Shown piece by piece: positions 39,901-49,100 of a DNA stretch of 64,000 nt. The translations under genes and the position numbers were made by a program. Within the stretch, counting starts at the first letter, position 1. Every line of letters begins with the position of its first letter. Source of the DNA: Larus michahellis (Eukaryota; Chordata; Aves; Charadriiformes; Laridae); NCBI RefSeq assembly GCF_964199755.1, contig NC_133896.1, positions 86,474,215 to 86,538,214 on the forward strand, given 5' to 3'. The notes beneath the pieces are model-generated. The model saw only the letters and a list, made by a program, of their open reading frames with translations. It did no database searches and was not told the origin of the DNA.

Positions 39901-40924
39901 GCATCGCATCTTGTGACAGTTCAGCCAACACAACCTGAGGCTCCACTGCTGGAAATCACAAGGCTCCCCCCACACCTCAGCTGCATGAGAACATTTACCT
40001 CCTCCCCTAGAGTTTTACTTTTGAATCAAAACTCTGCCGCTGATAAAAAACTCTTCTGCAGGTTTCGGGGAAGGTTGTCATGCCACCTTCTTCTCAGGGT
40101 GACAGCAGGAAAGGTTACCCTTGATGGGGCAGGTAACTAACGAGGTGAGGATGTGCGGGGATAGTGTTGATGTTCAGGAGAGACACTTTAAGTTACACAG
40201 TGTCCAACGCTTGATGAAAATCTCCTCACTGTGGAAGGGCTGAGGAGGATTCATGGTGAAGAGCGCCCACCCAGCTTGCTGCCAGTCCTTCCACCGCGCT
40301 GAGCTTTCCCTTGCCTTCAAACTCAGACCTCACTTACCTTCCAAAGTTACATCCAGAAACAAAAAGATTCAGGGATATTGGGGATATTAACACCAATGGT
40401 ACTAATGATTGGATGGGAGCAGGGTTTGGCTGCTAGCATCCTTATCAATGAAGATTGTGAGAAATATTACTTCCCATTCCACCTCTCGGTATAAGAAACA
40501 GCTCCTTTGTCTATCTGCTTGATGGATTTATGTCAAGTCAAGGCAGCAGGGACACTGTTGGTGTGGGTTTTTTGCAACTTCCACGCACTCCAGAAGTACA
40601 GCTCATTTCTGGGATCAGTGGGGCATATTCCACTCACTCAGTTTGCAGGTCAGCAGCACTGGTGAAACTGCACCTCAGTCTCTATCTGTGAAAGGGACAT
40701 TTGTCTTTCGGAGGACAGGAGTGCCTGTCCTAAAATACTCAGGCCATTCATAAGAATCTGCATGAAACTTCATGGCCTCTGCTCCACCAGATAATCTCAC
40801 CAGAGATTTCTGACCATTTCTCTGAAATCTACTACTTTAGGTAGTACGTATACTACTTAAAATTAGCTTTCACCAGTTAAGGTAGGTTTTTCCCACATAC
40901 TTGTTAAATACAACATTTTCTCTT
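30959..40924 (+). other. inferred GPR19 intron; no coding exon recognised
   Basis: About 10 kb separates the CpG island from the GPR19 coding exon. It is AT-rich, with no CR1 tail, LTR end or credible coding exon. A faint old-repeat signature occurs at about 31830-32030 (modules like 'gagtgtctaaacatggattt'). Small non-coding 5' exons could be hidden here. Confidence 0.45.
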
Positions 40925-40938
40925 CTCTCTTGATGCAG
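40925..40938 (+). other. splice acceptor of the GPR19 coding exon
   Basis: A pyrimidine-rich tract (TTTTCTCTTCTCTCTTGATG) ends in CAG at 40936-40938, 20 bases before the start codon. The exon therefore begins at 40939 and carries only a short 5' UTR segment. An in-frame TGA at 40941-40943 closes the frame between acceptor and ATG, so the protein cannot extend into an upstream exon. Confidence 0.75.
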
Positions 40939-40958
40939 CCTGAGCAGAAGAGTTGGCC

Positions 40959-42203
40959 ATGTTTCCCCACAGCATGGATAACAGCAGCGGTCCTTCTGTT
41001 CTCCCTACCTTATTGCTTCCGCAGCAGAACAAGAGCTACCCCAAAACCTCCATCCCTCCTGCTGGCTGCGAGATGGCGGAGTCACCCATAGGACCCAGCA
41101 CAAGCAGGAACCACACTGTCTTGCAGTATGAGCTGAGGCCAGGGGAAATTGCAGCAGCCAGCATGGTTTTGGGAGTGTTGTGGCTGGTTTCCGTCTTTGG
41201 AAACTCCCTCGTTTGCTTAGTGATCCACAGGAGCAGGAGGACACAATCCACCACCAACTATTTTGTTGTCTCCATGGCTTGTGCAGACCTTCTCATCAGT
41301 GTTGCAAGTGTGCCCTTCGTGCTGCTCCAGTTTATCTGGGGCAGGTGGGCGCTGGGGAACGTGATGTGCAAGCTGGTAAGGTACGTACAGTACCTCACCC
41401 CCGGAGTCCAGATCTACGTGCTCCTCTCGATATGCGTGGATCGATTCTACACTATCGTCTACCCCTTGAGCTTCAAAGTGTCCAGGGAGAAAGCCAAGAA
41501 AATGATTCTGGCCTCTTGGCTGTTTGACGCTGTCTTTGCATCACCGGCTTTCTTCTTCTATGGCTCCAACAGCGACGACCACTGCAACTTTTTTCTCCCC
41601 AGTTCTTGGGAAGGAGCCGTCTACAGTATCATCCACCTCTTGGTGGTGTTTTTGATCCCCTCCATGCTCATTATCCTCTTCTATCAGAAAGTCATCAAGT
41701 ACATTTGGAGAATAGGCACCGATGGCATGACTGTCAGGAGGACAATGAACATCGTCCCAAGAACAAAGGTGAAAACCATCAAGATGTTCTTAATGTTAAA
41801 CTCCGTGTTTCTCCTGTCCTGGCTCCCTTTTTACGTGGTACAACTGTGGCACCCGCAGGAAACAGACTACAGAAAGAGCTCCTTGGTTTTCCTGGCCATC
41901 ACCTGGATCTCTTTCAGTTCTTCAGCCTCTAAGCCAACCCTCTACTCTGTGTACAATGCAAACTTCAGAAGAGGGATGAAAGAAACGTGTTGCATGTCCG
42001 CCATGAAATGCTACAGAAGCAACGCATACACCATCACCACCAGTTCCAGGATAGCCAAAAAAAATCACGTTGGGATTGCAGAAATCCCAGCTCCGGCCAA
42101 AACTGTCACCAAAGACTCCATCTATGATGCTTTTAACAGAGAAGCAAAGGAAAAAAAGCTTGCCTGGCCTATTCAGTCTAATCCCCCAAATACATTTGTC
42201 TAG
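40959..42203 (+). CDS. GPR19: probable G-protein-coupled receptor 19 (orphan, rhodopsin family)
   Basis: A complete 414-residue, single-exon receptor of the plasma membrane. It matches GPR19 along its whole length (human about 415 residues), including the conserved C-terminus NSNPPNTFV-like tail (here QSNPPNTFV). The N-terminus (1-60) has three N-glycosylation sequons at N8, N24 and N51. Seven membrane segments lie at about 64-90, 100-126, 137-160, 181-202, 221-243, 275-297 and 308-332. Family landmarks are GN82 in TM1, D110 in TM2, C137 pairing with C209 in extracellular loop 2, DRF (161-163) in place of DRY, SWLP (287-290) in place of CWxP, and KPTLY (325-329) in place of NPxxY. The tail has a C344-C345 pair and C351 as possible palmitoylation sites. 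ATG 40959 is chosen because it has G at -3, an in-frame stop lies upstream, and the MDNS motif falls at the expected place; the open frame extends to a TTG at 40953 that is not a start. The ligand is unsettled in the literature I know (adropin has been proposed). Confidence 0.97.
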   Translation: MFPHSMDNSSGPSVLPTLLLPQQNKSYPKTSIPPAGCEMAESPIGPSTSRNHTVLQYELRPGEIAAASMVLGVLWLVSVFGNSLVCLVIHRSRRTQSTTNYFVVSMACADLLISVASVPFVLLQFIWGRWALGNVMCKLVRYVQYLTPGVQIYVLLSICVDRFYTIVYPLSFKVSREKAKKMILASWLFDAVFASPAFFFYGSNSDDHCNFFLPSSWEGAVYSIIHLLVVFLIPSMLIILFYQKVIKYIWRIGTDGMTVRRTMNIVPRTKVKTIKMFLMLNSVFLLSWLPFYVVQLWHPQETDYRKSSLVFLAITWISFSSSASKPTLYSVYNANFRRGMKETCCMSAMKCYRSNAYTITTSSRIAKKNHVGIAEIPAPAKTVTKDSIYDAFNREAKEKKLAWPIQSNPPNTFV

Positions 42204-42331
42204 TTGGCTTCATTGCTTTGAAAAATTACGATGTACCCCCTGAACAAGGAGCTTTCTCTGGGTTTTGAACCAATGTATATATACATGTTTTTAACACAAC
42301 TTTTAGGGAAGAAAAGAAGATGTTTTATTTT

Positions 42332-42337
42332 ATTAAA
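42332..42337 (+). terminator. candidate GPR19 polyadenylation signal (ATTAAA)
   Basis: ATTAAA lies 129 bases after the stop codon and is followed by T- and GT-rich sequence (TTGATTTTGATGTGTCC), as expected for a cleavage/polyadenylation region. It is the common variant hexamer, and a longer UTR using a later site is possible. Confidence 0.5.
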
Positions 42338-43098
42338 TGCATTGATTTTGATGTGTCCGGTCCATTTTATTTCAGTTACCTTCTGCTTTGTGGAACTGCT
42401 CTCCCTGAATCACCAGCATAACTTCTTTACAAAATAGAACAGCTCTTACACTATCAGTATGTAGGGAAAAAGGGAGAGGAAAAACACTGCTTTTTATAAT
42501 CCCCATCCATTGGCCACCATGTATAAATCCACCCAAAGCCATCTATACTTCCTTTCGTTATATCCCTGTGAATACTGTTGCACTGGGGTTTTCCCACTCG
42601 CTCAGACCCCACGGGTAAGATGTCCATGCGTGGGCAATGCTGGCATAACTCTGAGCCCACTGACATCAGCGGTCAAATTCCCGCTGCCCCGGTAGGGTCA
42701 GCCTCAGGCCAGCGCTGAACGCTTTTGCATCTTCAGCATTGCACCTCTCCAGAGGTCTCGTGGTCCAAACTGCCTGGGAAAAGTCCTTCCCTTGGTCTTG
42801 CCCTCCCCGCCTCCTCTCGAGTTGCTTCTACACCTGTCCGGGTACACCCACCCAGAAGCCAGGGGTGGGCACGGCCTGGGAGAAGACCTGTTGATCAAAA
42901 GGGGTCACAGCTGTACCAGGCACCCAGGGAGTCCTCACCTGTTAAATTCAGTGTGTCTCCTGGCCCGAGTTGGTTCTTCTGAGGTACAGCTGTGGCACCT
43001 GCTGCAAATAGTGGTTTTTCCCAAACAGGAGCAGGAAAACAAGCTCTGTAGTCACACGCTCGCCTGGTGGCATCCTCCACGGGTGCATGTTTGAATAG

Positions 43099-43103
43099 GT
43101 CCC
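43099..43103. repeat. target-site duplication, left copy (GTCCC)
   Basis: GTCCC immediately precedes the TG of the LTR and is repeated immediately after its terminal CA at 44245-44249. A 5-bp duplication is the expected footprint of retroviral integrase for several endogenous retrovirus classes. Confidence 0.8.
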
Positions 43104-43268
43104 TGTCATGGTTTAACCCCAGCCAGCAACTAGGACCACGCAGCCACTCACTCCCTCCCTCCCTGGGGGAGAGAATCAGAAGAGAACTGAGAAAAAACTC
43201 GTGGGTTGAGATAAAGACAGTTTAATAGGTAGAGCAAAAGCCGCGCATGCAGGCAAAGCATGGAATTC

Positions 43269-43308
43269 ATTCACTGAGTGAATATGAATGTGAATGAATT
43301 CACATTCA
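43269..43308. repeat. two adjacent palindromes within the LTR
   Basis: ATTCACTGAGTGAAT (43269-43283) is a perfect palindrome around one central base. It is followed after one base by TGAATGTGAA-TGAA-TTCACATTCA (43285-43308), a 10-bp perfect inverted repeat with a 4-base loop. Both are built from the same GTGAAT-like unit, which hints at local slippage or template switching. Confidence 0.9.
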
Positions 43309-43451
43309 CAAGGAATTAATTCACTGCTTCCCATCGGCAGGCAGGTGTTCAGCCATCTCTAGGAAAGCAGGAGTCCATCATGTGCAATGTTTACTTGGAA
43401 GAAAAATGCCACCACTCCTAATGTCCTCCCCTTCCTTCTTCTTCCCCTAGC

Positions 43452-43459
43452 TTTATATA
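43452..43459 (+). promoter_or_regulatory. TATA-like box of the LTR
   Basis: TTTATATA sits about 350 bp into the element in otherwise GC-balanced sequence, a plausible U3 promoter position. Its activity is unknown. Confidence 0.45.
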
Positions 43460-43674
43460 CTGATCATGACATCATATGGCATGGAATATTCCTTTGGTCA
43501 GTTGGGGTCAGCTGTCCCAGCTGTGTCTCCTCCCAACTTTTTGTCCACTCCCAGCCTACTCACTAGCAGGGCAGCATGAGGAGCAGAAAAGGCCTTGAGT
43601 GCTCAGCAACAACCAAAACCATCAGTGCGCTATCAACAGCACTCCATCCCAAATCCAAAACATAGCCCCACACC

Positions 43675-43720
43675 AGCTGCTAGCAAGAAACTTAACTCCA
43701 TCCCAGCTGGAACTATGACA
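43675..43720 (+). repeat. 46-bp direct repeat, internal copy
   Basis: This segment, from AGCTGCTAGCAAGAAA to ATGACA, matches 42 of 46 bases of the extreme right end of the LTR element (44199-44244), including the terminal ATGACA. Confidence 0.9.
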
Positions 43721-44198
43721 TTCTCCACCCCTTATTCCATCATGCCCAGGTCCCACACTATGCAATACATCATCATTAACCACCCCCCCGCTTCCCATCC
43801 TTTGATGTAATACACAGATATCATTCACTTAGTCTATGGACCACCCCTGTGAAATGTCTGTAAAATACCCATAAATGTCCCCCAAACGTCCACTGAGATC
43901 GTTTAGTCCATGACTTTGAGGTCCATCTGTCATAGCAGTCTTTCAGGGCAGGAGAGATTGTGTGTGGTGTTGCACAGTGCTCAGGTCAGGCCACTGCTGC
44001 TCACTTGCACTGCTTCTTGTAAGGCTTGTCCTCCATTGGTTCAGGTGGTTCCTGCTATAGCAATTCCTATAACATGCAACAAAAATCATGGATTACAAAA
44101 ATTTAAAGGTTTATCTGATACAATCTCCACCCCTGGTCCCTTTGGGACGGGTTATAGGGTTTAATATTGCAATGAACTCCTCCCCTTGCTCCCACAGC

Positions 44199-44244
44199 AG
44201 CTGCTAGCAAGAAAGTTAACTCCATCCCAGCTGAAATCATGACA
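44199..44244 (+). repeat. 46-bp direct repeat, terminal copy
   Basis: The right terminus of the LTR element. It matches 43675-43720 at 42 of 46 positions and is followed directly by the GTCCC target-site duplication at 44245-44249. Confidence 0.9.
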
Positions 44245-44249
44245 GTCCC

Positions 44250-47200
44250 TATTGGGCATCCCAGAGGATACAAGCTGGCAGGGAGCTGTGGCTGCAGGTG
44301 GAGCCGGCTCCTGCTGCTATTTCTCTGCCATCACACCGAGAAGACAACCCAATGGGACCGGCCGGGGCTTTGCTCCTGGTGGGAAGGGGAATGGCACCAG
44401 CTGTGCTGTCTGGGGAACAGGGGGGAGAGGGCAGGGGCTCCTCTGCGCCCCCTGCGCCCCATGACGGTGAGAAACGGGCACTGGCCTGTGTGTGCATGGG
44501 GGATGTGGGCACCCACACGCTGGCCCTGCAGAGGCTGACCTTCAGCTCCACTGGCACAGGGTGGGAGGCTGCAGGGCAGGGGAGGGTGGTGGGAGGTGTT
44601 GGGCTGGCAGGGCAGCTGGGCCAGCCCTACATCCCAGCTGAACAAGGGAGAAAGAGAAAGGAAACCCATTGTATTGTGACCACCACGTATAAATGCATAA
44701 ATGCACCCCAAACCGTCTACACTTCCTGAAACAGACAGCCCTTTTTTTTTTTTTCTGCATTTGTCTGAGTCTGTGCAGTTAGTTGAGTCTGTGTGTAGAA
44801 CACACCCTCAGAAAACACAGATAACTATTTGTCCACAGAATGAGGTCACCACTAGCATCCGGTTGGTGAATTCCCCTCACTCTGCTGGATCAATGTTCTC
44901 CCATGAGCTGGAGCCGTTAAAGGTCCAGCCCAGGCTGCTGCACCCCTCAGCCGGTAAGGTTTCCATTTTCTCTTCTTATGACATCTACAGGAGAGTCCTG
45001 CAGGGTTCAGACCAGTGGCCCATCCATCCCAGTATCCTCTTGTTGACCGTAACCATTGGCGGCTGCTTGAGAATAGAGTGTAGGAAGCAGGGAAGCTACA
45101 GAGAGGTCTCCCGGCCTGGTCTTCCAGCTTCTAGTTGCTGCTAAGAGCTAACACCCTTCACAGGGTAGCTCCCAAAAAGCAGTGCCATTCAGTAAATCTG
45201 CAGCAGGTCCAGAACTGGCCTAGTCACAAAGTGCCAAAGACGGGACAAGCAGCCCCACCCTGGTTGCTTGCTCAGGCCCCATCTGGAGTGGATTTCAGGA
45301 GAGTTTTGCCTGAGAATCAAGGATTTGACCTCTTTTCAGTTGAGGATTTCAAGCACTTTCTTCCTATTCTCTATTTTCTTCTCAATTAGCTCCGACAAAG
45401 TCAGTGGATGGTGAATAGTTGATTCCCACCCGCTCTCTCTGTGCCAGTCTTGGGTTTGTAACCCTCTATCGTGTATTCTCTCAGTTAGTTCTTTTCCGTA
45501 CTGAAGAGTCTCATCCTACTCAGTCATTTCTTGCACAGAACCAGCTCCAGACCAGGGTCTCTCTGGACCATGCTGATGTAGCAGCCAGGACATGGCCAAG
45601 CATCCTCAAGTCCAGACTACCAGCAGGCATTCAACACTCAAGTCATCCTAAAAGCCTCATGGACACTTTGATCGCAGGTGTTAAACTAGGCAATAGAAGA
45701 CAGGGTGCAGGTGTCGGCTGTCCCTCCACATATTTCTGTTTCAAAATCTCAAGCTCCCTGCTGTATATTTGAAAGAGAGATCCTCAGCCCCAGCCTCCTC
45801 AGAGAAGGATTATCTTTTTCTTCTTCTTTCAGAGCAAATGTGGCACAGCTGGGTTCCTGTTCATGCCTGGGGCCTGAAGGTGCTGCAGTAATGGAAGTTA
45901 ATAGAACAAGAGCAGCAAGTACTACAGGGTGTATTAAACACTCTTAGGTATCTCCCTGTCCCGTCAGCAGGGAGCAGAAGCACACGTGTGGTGGACTCCC
46001 AAGCTGACGCGCTCTGAAGAAACTCTCATGCTGGCAATGCGGCCGGGGAAACTCCTTTGTTGAGAAATATTCCTGCATGTATGGTAGAAAACTTACTTCC
46101 TCCTCCTCTATTACACAAAGTATGGTTGTAAGAACCTTTACTGACTGCAGGAACACTTCCAGTATGTATTTCACAAATTCAGAAATCCCCATTAAATAAG
46201 GATCTGATATTTCTCATTAAAGCCATTAGCAAAAATTCCCATGAACTGGGAGGAGAAAGGACCTTGAAAAGGAGACAAGACCAATATCTTCTGTGTGGTT
46301 CATGTTCTGAGCAGGTTGTTTCTCCCTGAAAAATCACTGTATGCTTAGTTTTTCTTTGCCATTTAATTACCTCTGACACTAAAATCAGGTCTAGGGTAAG
46401 CAGGCCAGGTTAACTTTGCAACATAATTTTTATTGTTGCGTTGCAAGATGAAACCCAACAGCTGTTCATTTCTTTAGTAGTTTTATTCCAGAAATGGGAC
46501 TGAACAGAATGAGCCCTGAGGTTGCAGAGGACCACAGGGTCATAGTTACCCGCCTCCCACCAGGTTTGAGTCCAGAGGGACCCAGGACACTTGTTCCTTC
46601 ATGTCTATGTGAATAGGAGTGCATGAGACAGCCTCATTATCTGGGCATCATGCACAGGACAGGCCATAACAGTCACTGTCCTGTCGAGGTGTATCCAGAG
46701 ATACTGTAGCCAGTGAGTCTTTGTATGCCAAAGATGTTGCCTGTGCACAGCCAGCTTCCAGCCCACAGGTGAGGAGCAGGTCTCAGACCATTACAGACCC
46801 CAAACAAAAATACTGCTGCAGCCACCACGTGCAGGGGCTGCTGCCTTCAGACTTGCTCCGTTGCTGAAAAGGAAGGGAGAGGGAGAGGCAGTCCACCCCT
46901 AAGGTGCTAGCGCCACGCTTGCAGACCCGTCATCGGCCAGACGTCATCTCACACACAAAGCCCAAAAGAACACGCCAGCGGCTGTGAAACCACAGACTTC
47001 TGTGCAGCTTTCCCTCTTGGGAACTGAGCCACATTTCCCCGCCTCCTGGAAGCTGTAAAACTACACAAGCTGGCCAGGAAAAGTTCAGGACTGCCATGAC
47101 ACAAGAGCTTGGGAGGCAACGTCCCTGGGTTGGAAGAGTTGGCAGTTCTGCCCTGAAATCACAGGCCTAACCAGCCCTGCGACTCTGAGCGAAGTCTTGG

Positions 47201-49014
47201 CTTGCTTAAACCATCTTCCCCTATCAGTAAGAGCCCAGTCACAGTTCTATCAATCAGAGTAAGTGTTACTCTGCTTGTATAGCTTCTTTTAGCCAAAACT
47301 ATACTGGTAAAATCACATTCTCGTGAACATAAGCTGCGTTTGAACTTGGCGGAATTTGCCCGTGCAGCTCTCCCTCTATGCAGTTAAACTGATAAACCTT
47401 CCTGATTTCTACTTCCATATGATGCAGCTTTTGGTATGGTTAAAAAAATTGGCCAGAACAATGATACAAAACCAGTTGCTTCAATTGCTCTTCTAGCCAA
47501 CAGATCCCTTGGCCTGAAAAGCCAGCCTTCACCAGGCAGCACAAGCGAAAGGAGCAGCGATGTGCCCCTATGTCGGGTGCGTAAGTACGTGCTCACTCCT
47601 ACCTCCTTCCTTTCCCTTTTTCTCTATCCTTTATCCCACCGGCCGTTGCTGCTGACCAGGTTCATGCCTTGGCGAACATGATGTTTCTGGGAGAGGTGCC
47701 CGGGGAAAGGCTGCCCGAGCCGCCCCGGCAGCTCCAGCCCTTCAGATGACACCTGCCACTGGCAGTTTGGTGCTGCCGCTGGGAGAGCTGAAGAAGACAT
47801 CACGCTACAGCAGTGCTGAAGATGGAAAATATCTGGCAGCTTGAGAGTTGACAGGGCAGCTACTCCATGCTTGGGGTTGGCTTCGGAAACCTGTAATGAA
47901 ATGGATGGAGACTGACAAGTGCTGCCCTGGTGCCAGAGAAAGGAGGAATGTTTTCCACTCCTTCCATCATTTTAGGACGGGTGATGGATGGGTTTGATAT
48001 CACCAGCTGCCAGGTATCTGCTGATATGCCAGGCTCCAGAGATGCCAGAGACTCAGGAGGAAGATCATGGATTATCCAAGCAAGAAACGGAAAATGCTGC
48101 AGAATTTGTCTGATGAATATAAACAAATCTCTCCACGCTCCCTCACAACTCCTCATTGCCAACAGCTTGTTTCAGTGATCTATCTAATGCGACAATAAAT
48201 TTAATGAAGAGTGAGGAAATTTAAGGACTAAACCAAGCAATGCTACTCAGAAGAAGGCACCTTGAAGAAACACATTTTAATGTGGGAATAGCCAGCAACT
48301 GCCTCCGGAGCTTCGTGCAGCCCTTGAGACACCCCAGAAAGCTTGGTTAGGTGCCCGGGATGCCGACCACTGCTCCTGCATGGGTAGGCGTGTGTGTCCA
48401 TGAGTGCATGAGTAGCGAGGAGGAAACCGGCGTGCAGACGTGGGCTGAAGCTGGCGGAAGTTATTAGGGCAGGTTTGACAATGAGCAAACAGAAACTCCC
48501 CGTTCACAAACACATCTCAACCCCATCTGCAGAGGAGCGGCTCTGGGAGAGAGGACTCCTGGATCTCTAGCCCATCCGCCCCTTAGCCTTAAATGTTTTC
48601 AGTGCAAGAACATGACATAGTGCCAACCATTAAACATTTTTTTTCCATTAAGTGGACAGCCGTTAAGTGGAAATTCCATCATTGCTGTTTACTTTTGGTA
48701 TTAAGTGCCTCGCACTTGGGAATTACTATTACAAATTGTCAAATTATGTGCCCCCCTGCTTCTTATTTTAGCAGAAAGTTGGATTTTTGGTTAAACTTGT
48801 TTTAAAAATTTCCACGTTAGGGGTGGGGGCTAGTGAGAAGCAGAGACACACACCACTTGACCCGATTTTTCAGCCAGCCTTCTGGACGTGACAGCGAGGT
48901 GGCTATCACCTGTAATTGAACTTAAGAGTTTCCATATGCCCGGTTAAGAATCCCCTGAGTTTTTCCATTCTCCTCAACTCAACCAGCTTGACTTCAGAAT
49001 TAATTGACATTGAT
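44250..49014. other. intergenic between GPR19 and CREBL2, no gene recognised
   Basis: GC-moderate sequence with short overlapping open frames (up to about 147 codons) that lack recognisable domains. No repeat end, CpG island or RNA gene was recognised. Confidence 0.45.
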
Positions 49015-49100
49015 TTAGGAGTTGGTTTTCCAAGGTGTTGAACACATGCCATTGATTTTAGCTGAAATTCGGAGTGCTCAACCTTTCTCGATATCAGATC
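49015..49100 (-). repeat. probable ancient amniote interspersed repeat relic
   Basis: Read on the minus strand, the order GGTTGAGCACTCCGAATTTC, AGCTAAAATCAATGGCATGT, GTTCAACACCTTGG resembles an old amniote repeat built from 'ggtgctgagcac', 'cattgacttcaatgg' and 'gtgctcagcacc' modules. It is strongly diverged and the call is by remembered pattern. Confidence 0.4.

Larger units (their letters stand above)
42204..43103 (+). other. GPR19 3' UTR and intergenic DNA
   Basis: The 3' UTR starts after the TAG at 42201-42203. AT-rich sequence to about 42450 is a plausible short UTR. The rest to the LTR boundary shows no exon or repeat that I recognise. Confidence 0.5.
43104..44244. mobile_element. endogenous retrovirus LTR element (solo LTR or LTR-like remnant)
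   Basis: The element is 1,141 bp. It begins TGTCATG and ends CATGACA, perfect 7-bp inverted termini with canonical TG...CA, and is flanked by the 5-bp duplication GTCCC. The opening GGTTTAACCCCAGCCAGCAA is a sequence I associate with abundant bird retroviral LTRs. A TATA-like box lies at 43452-43459, which suggests plus orientation. No gag, pol or env coding sequence is present, so it is most simply a solo LTR formed by LTR-LTR recombination. A 46-bp segment at the right end also occurs internally, so it may instead be a left LTR plus leader plus a stub of the right LTR. No tRNA primer-binding site was recognised after the internal copy. Confidence 0.88.

Noticed and set aside
40953-40958. 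Extension of GPR19 by two codons to a TTG
   Set aside because: TTG is not a usual eukaryotic start, the ATG at 40959 has a good context, and an in-frame TGA lies just upstream.
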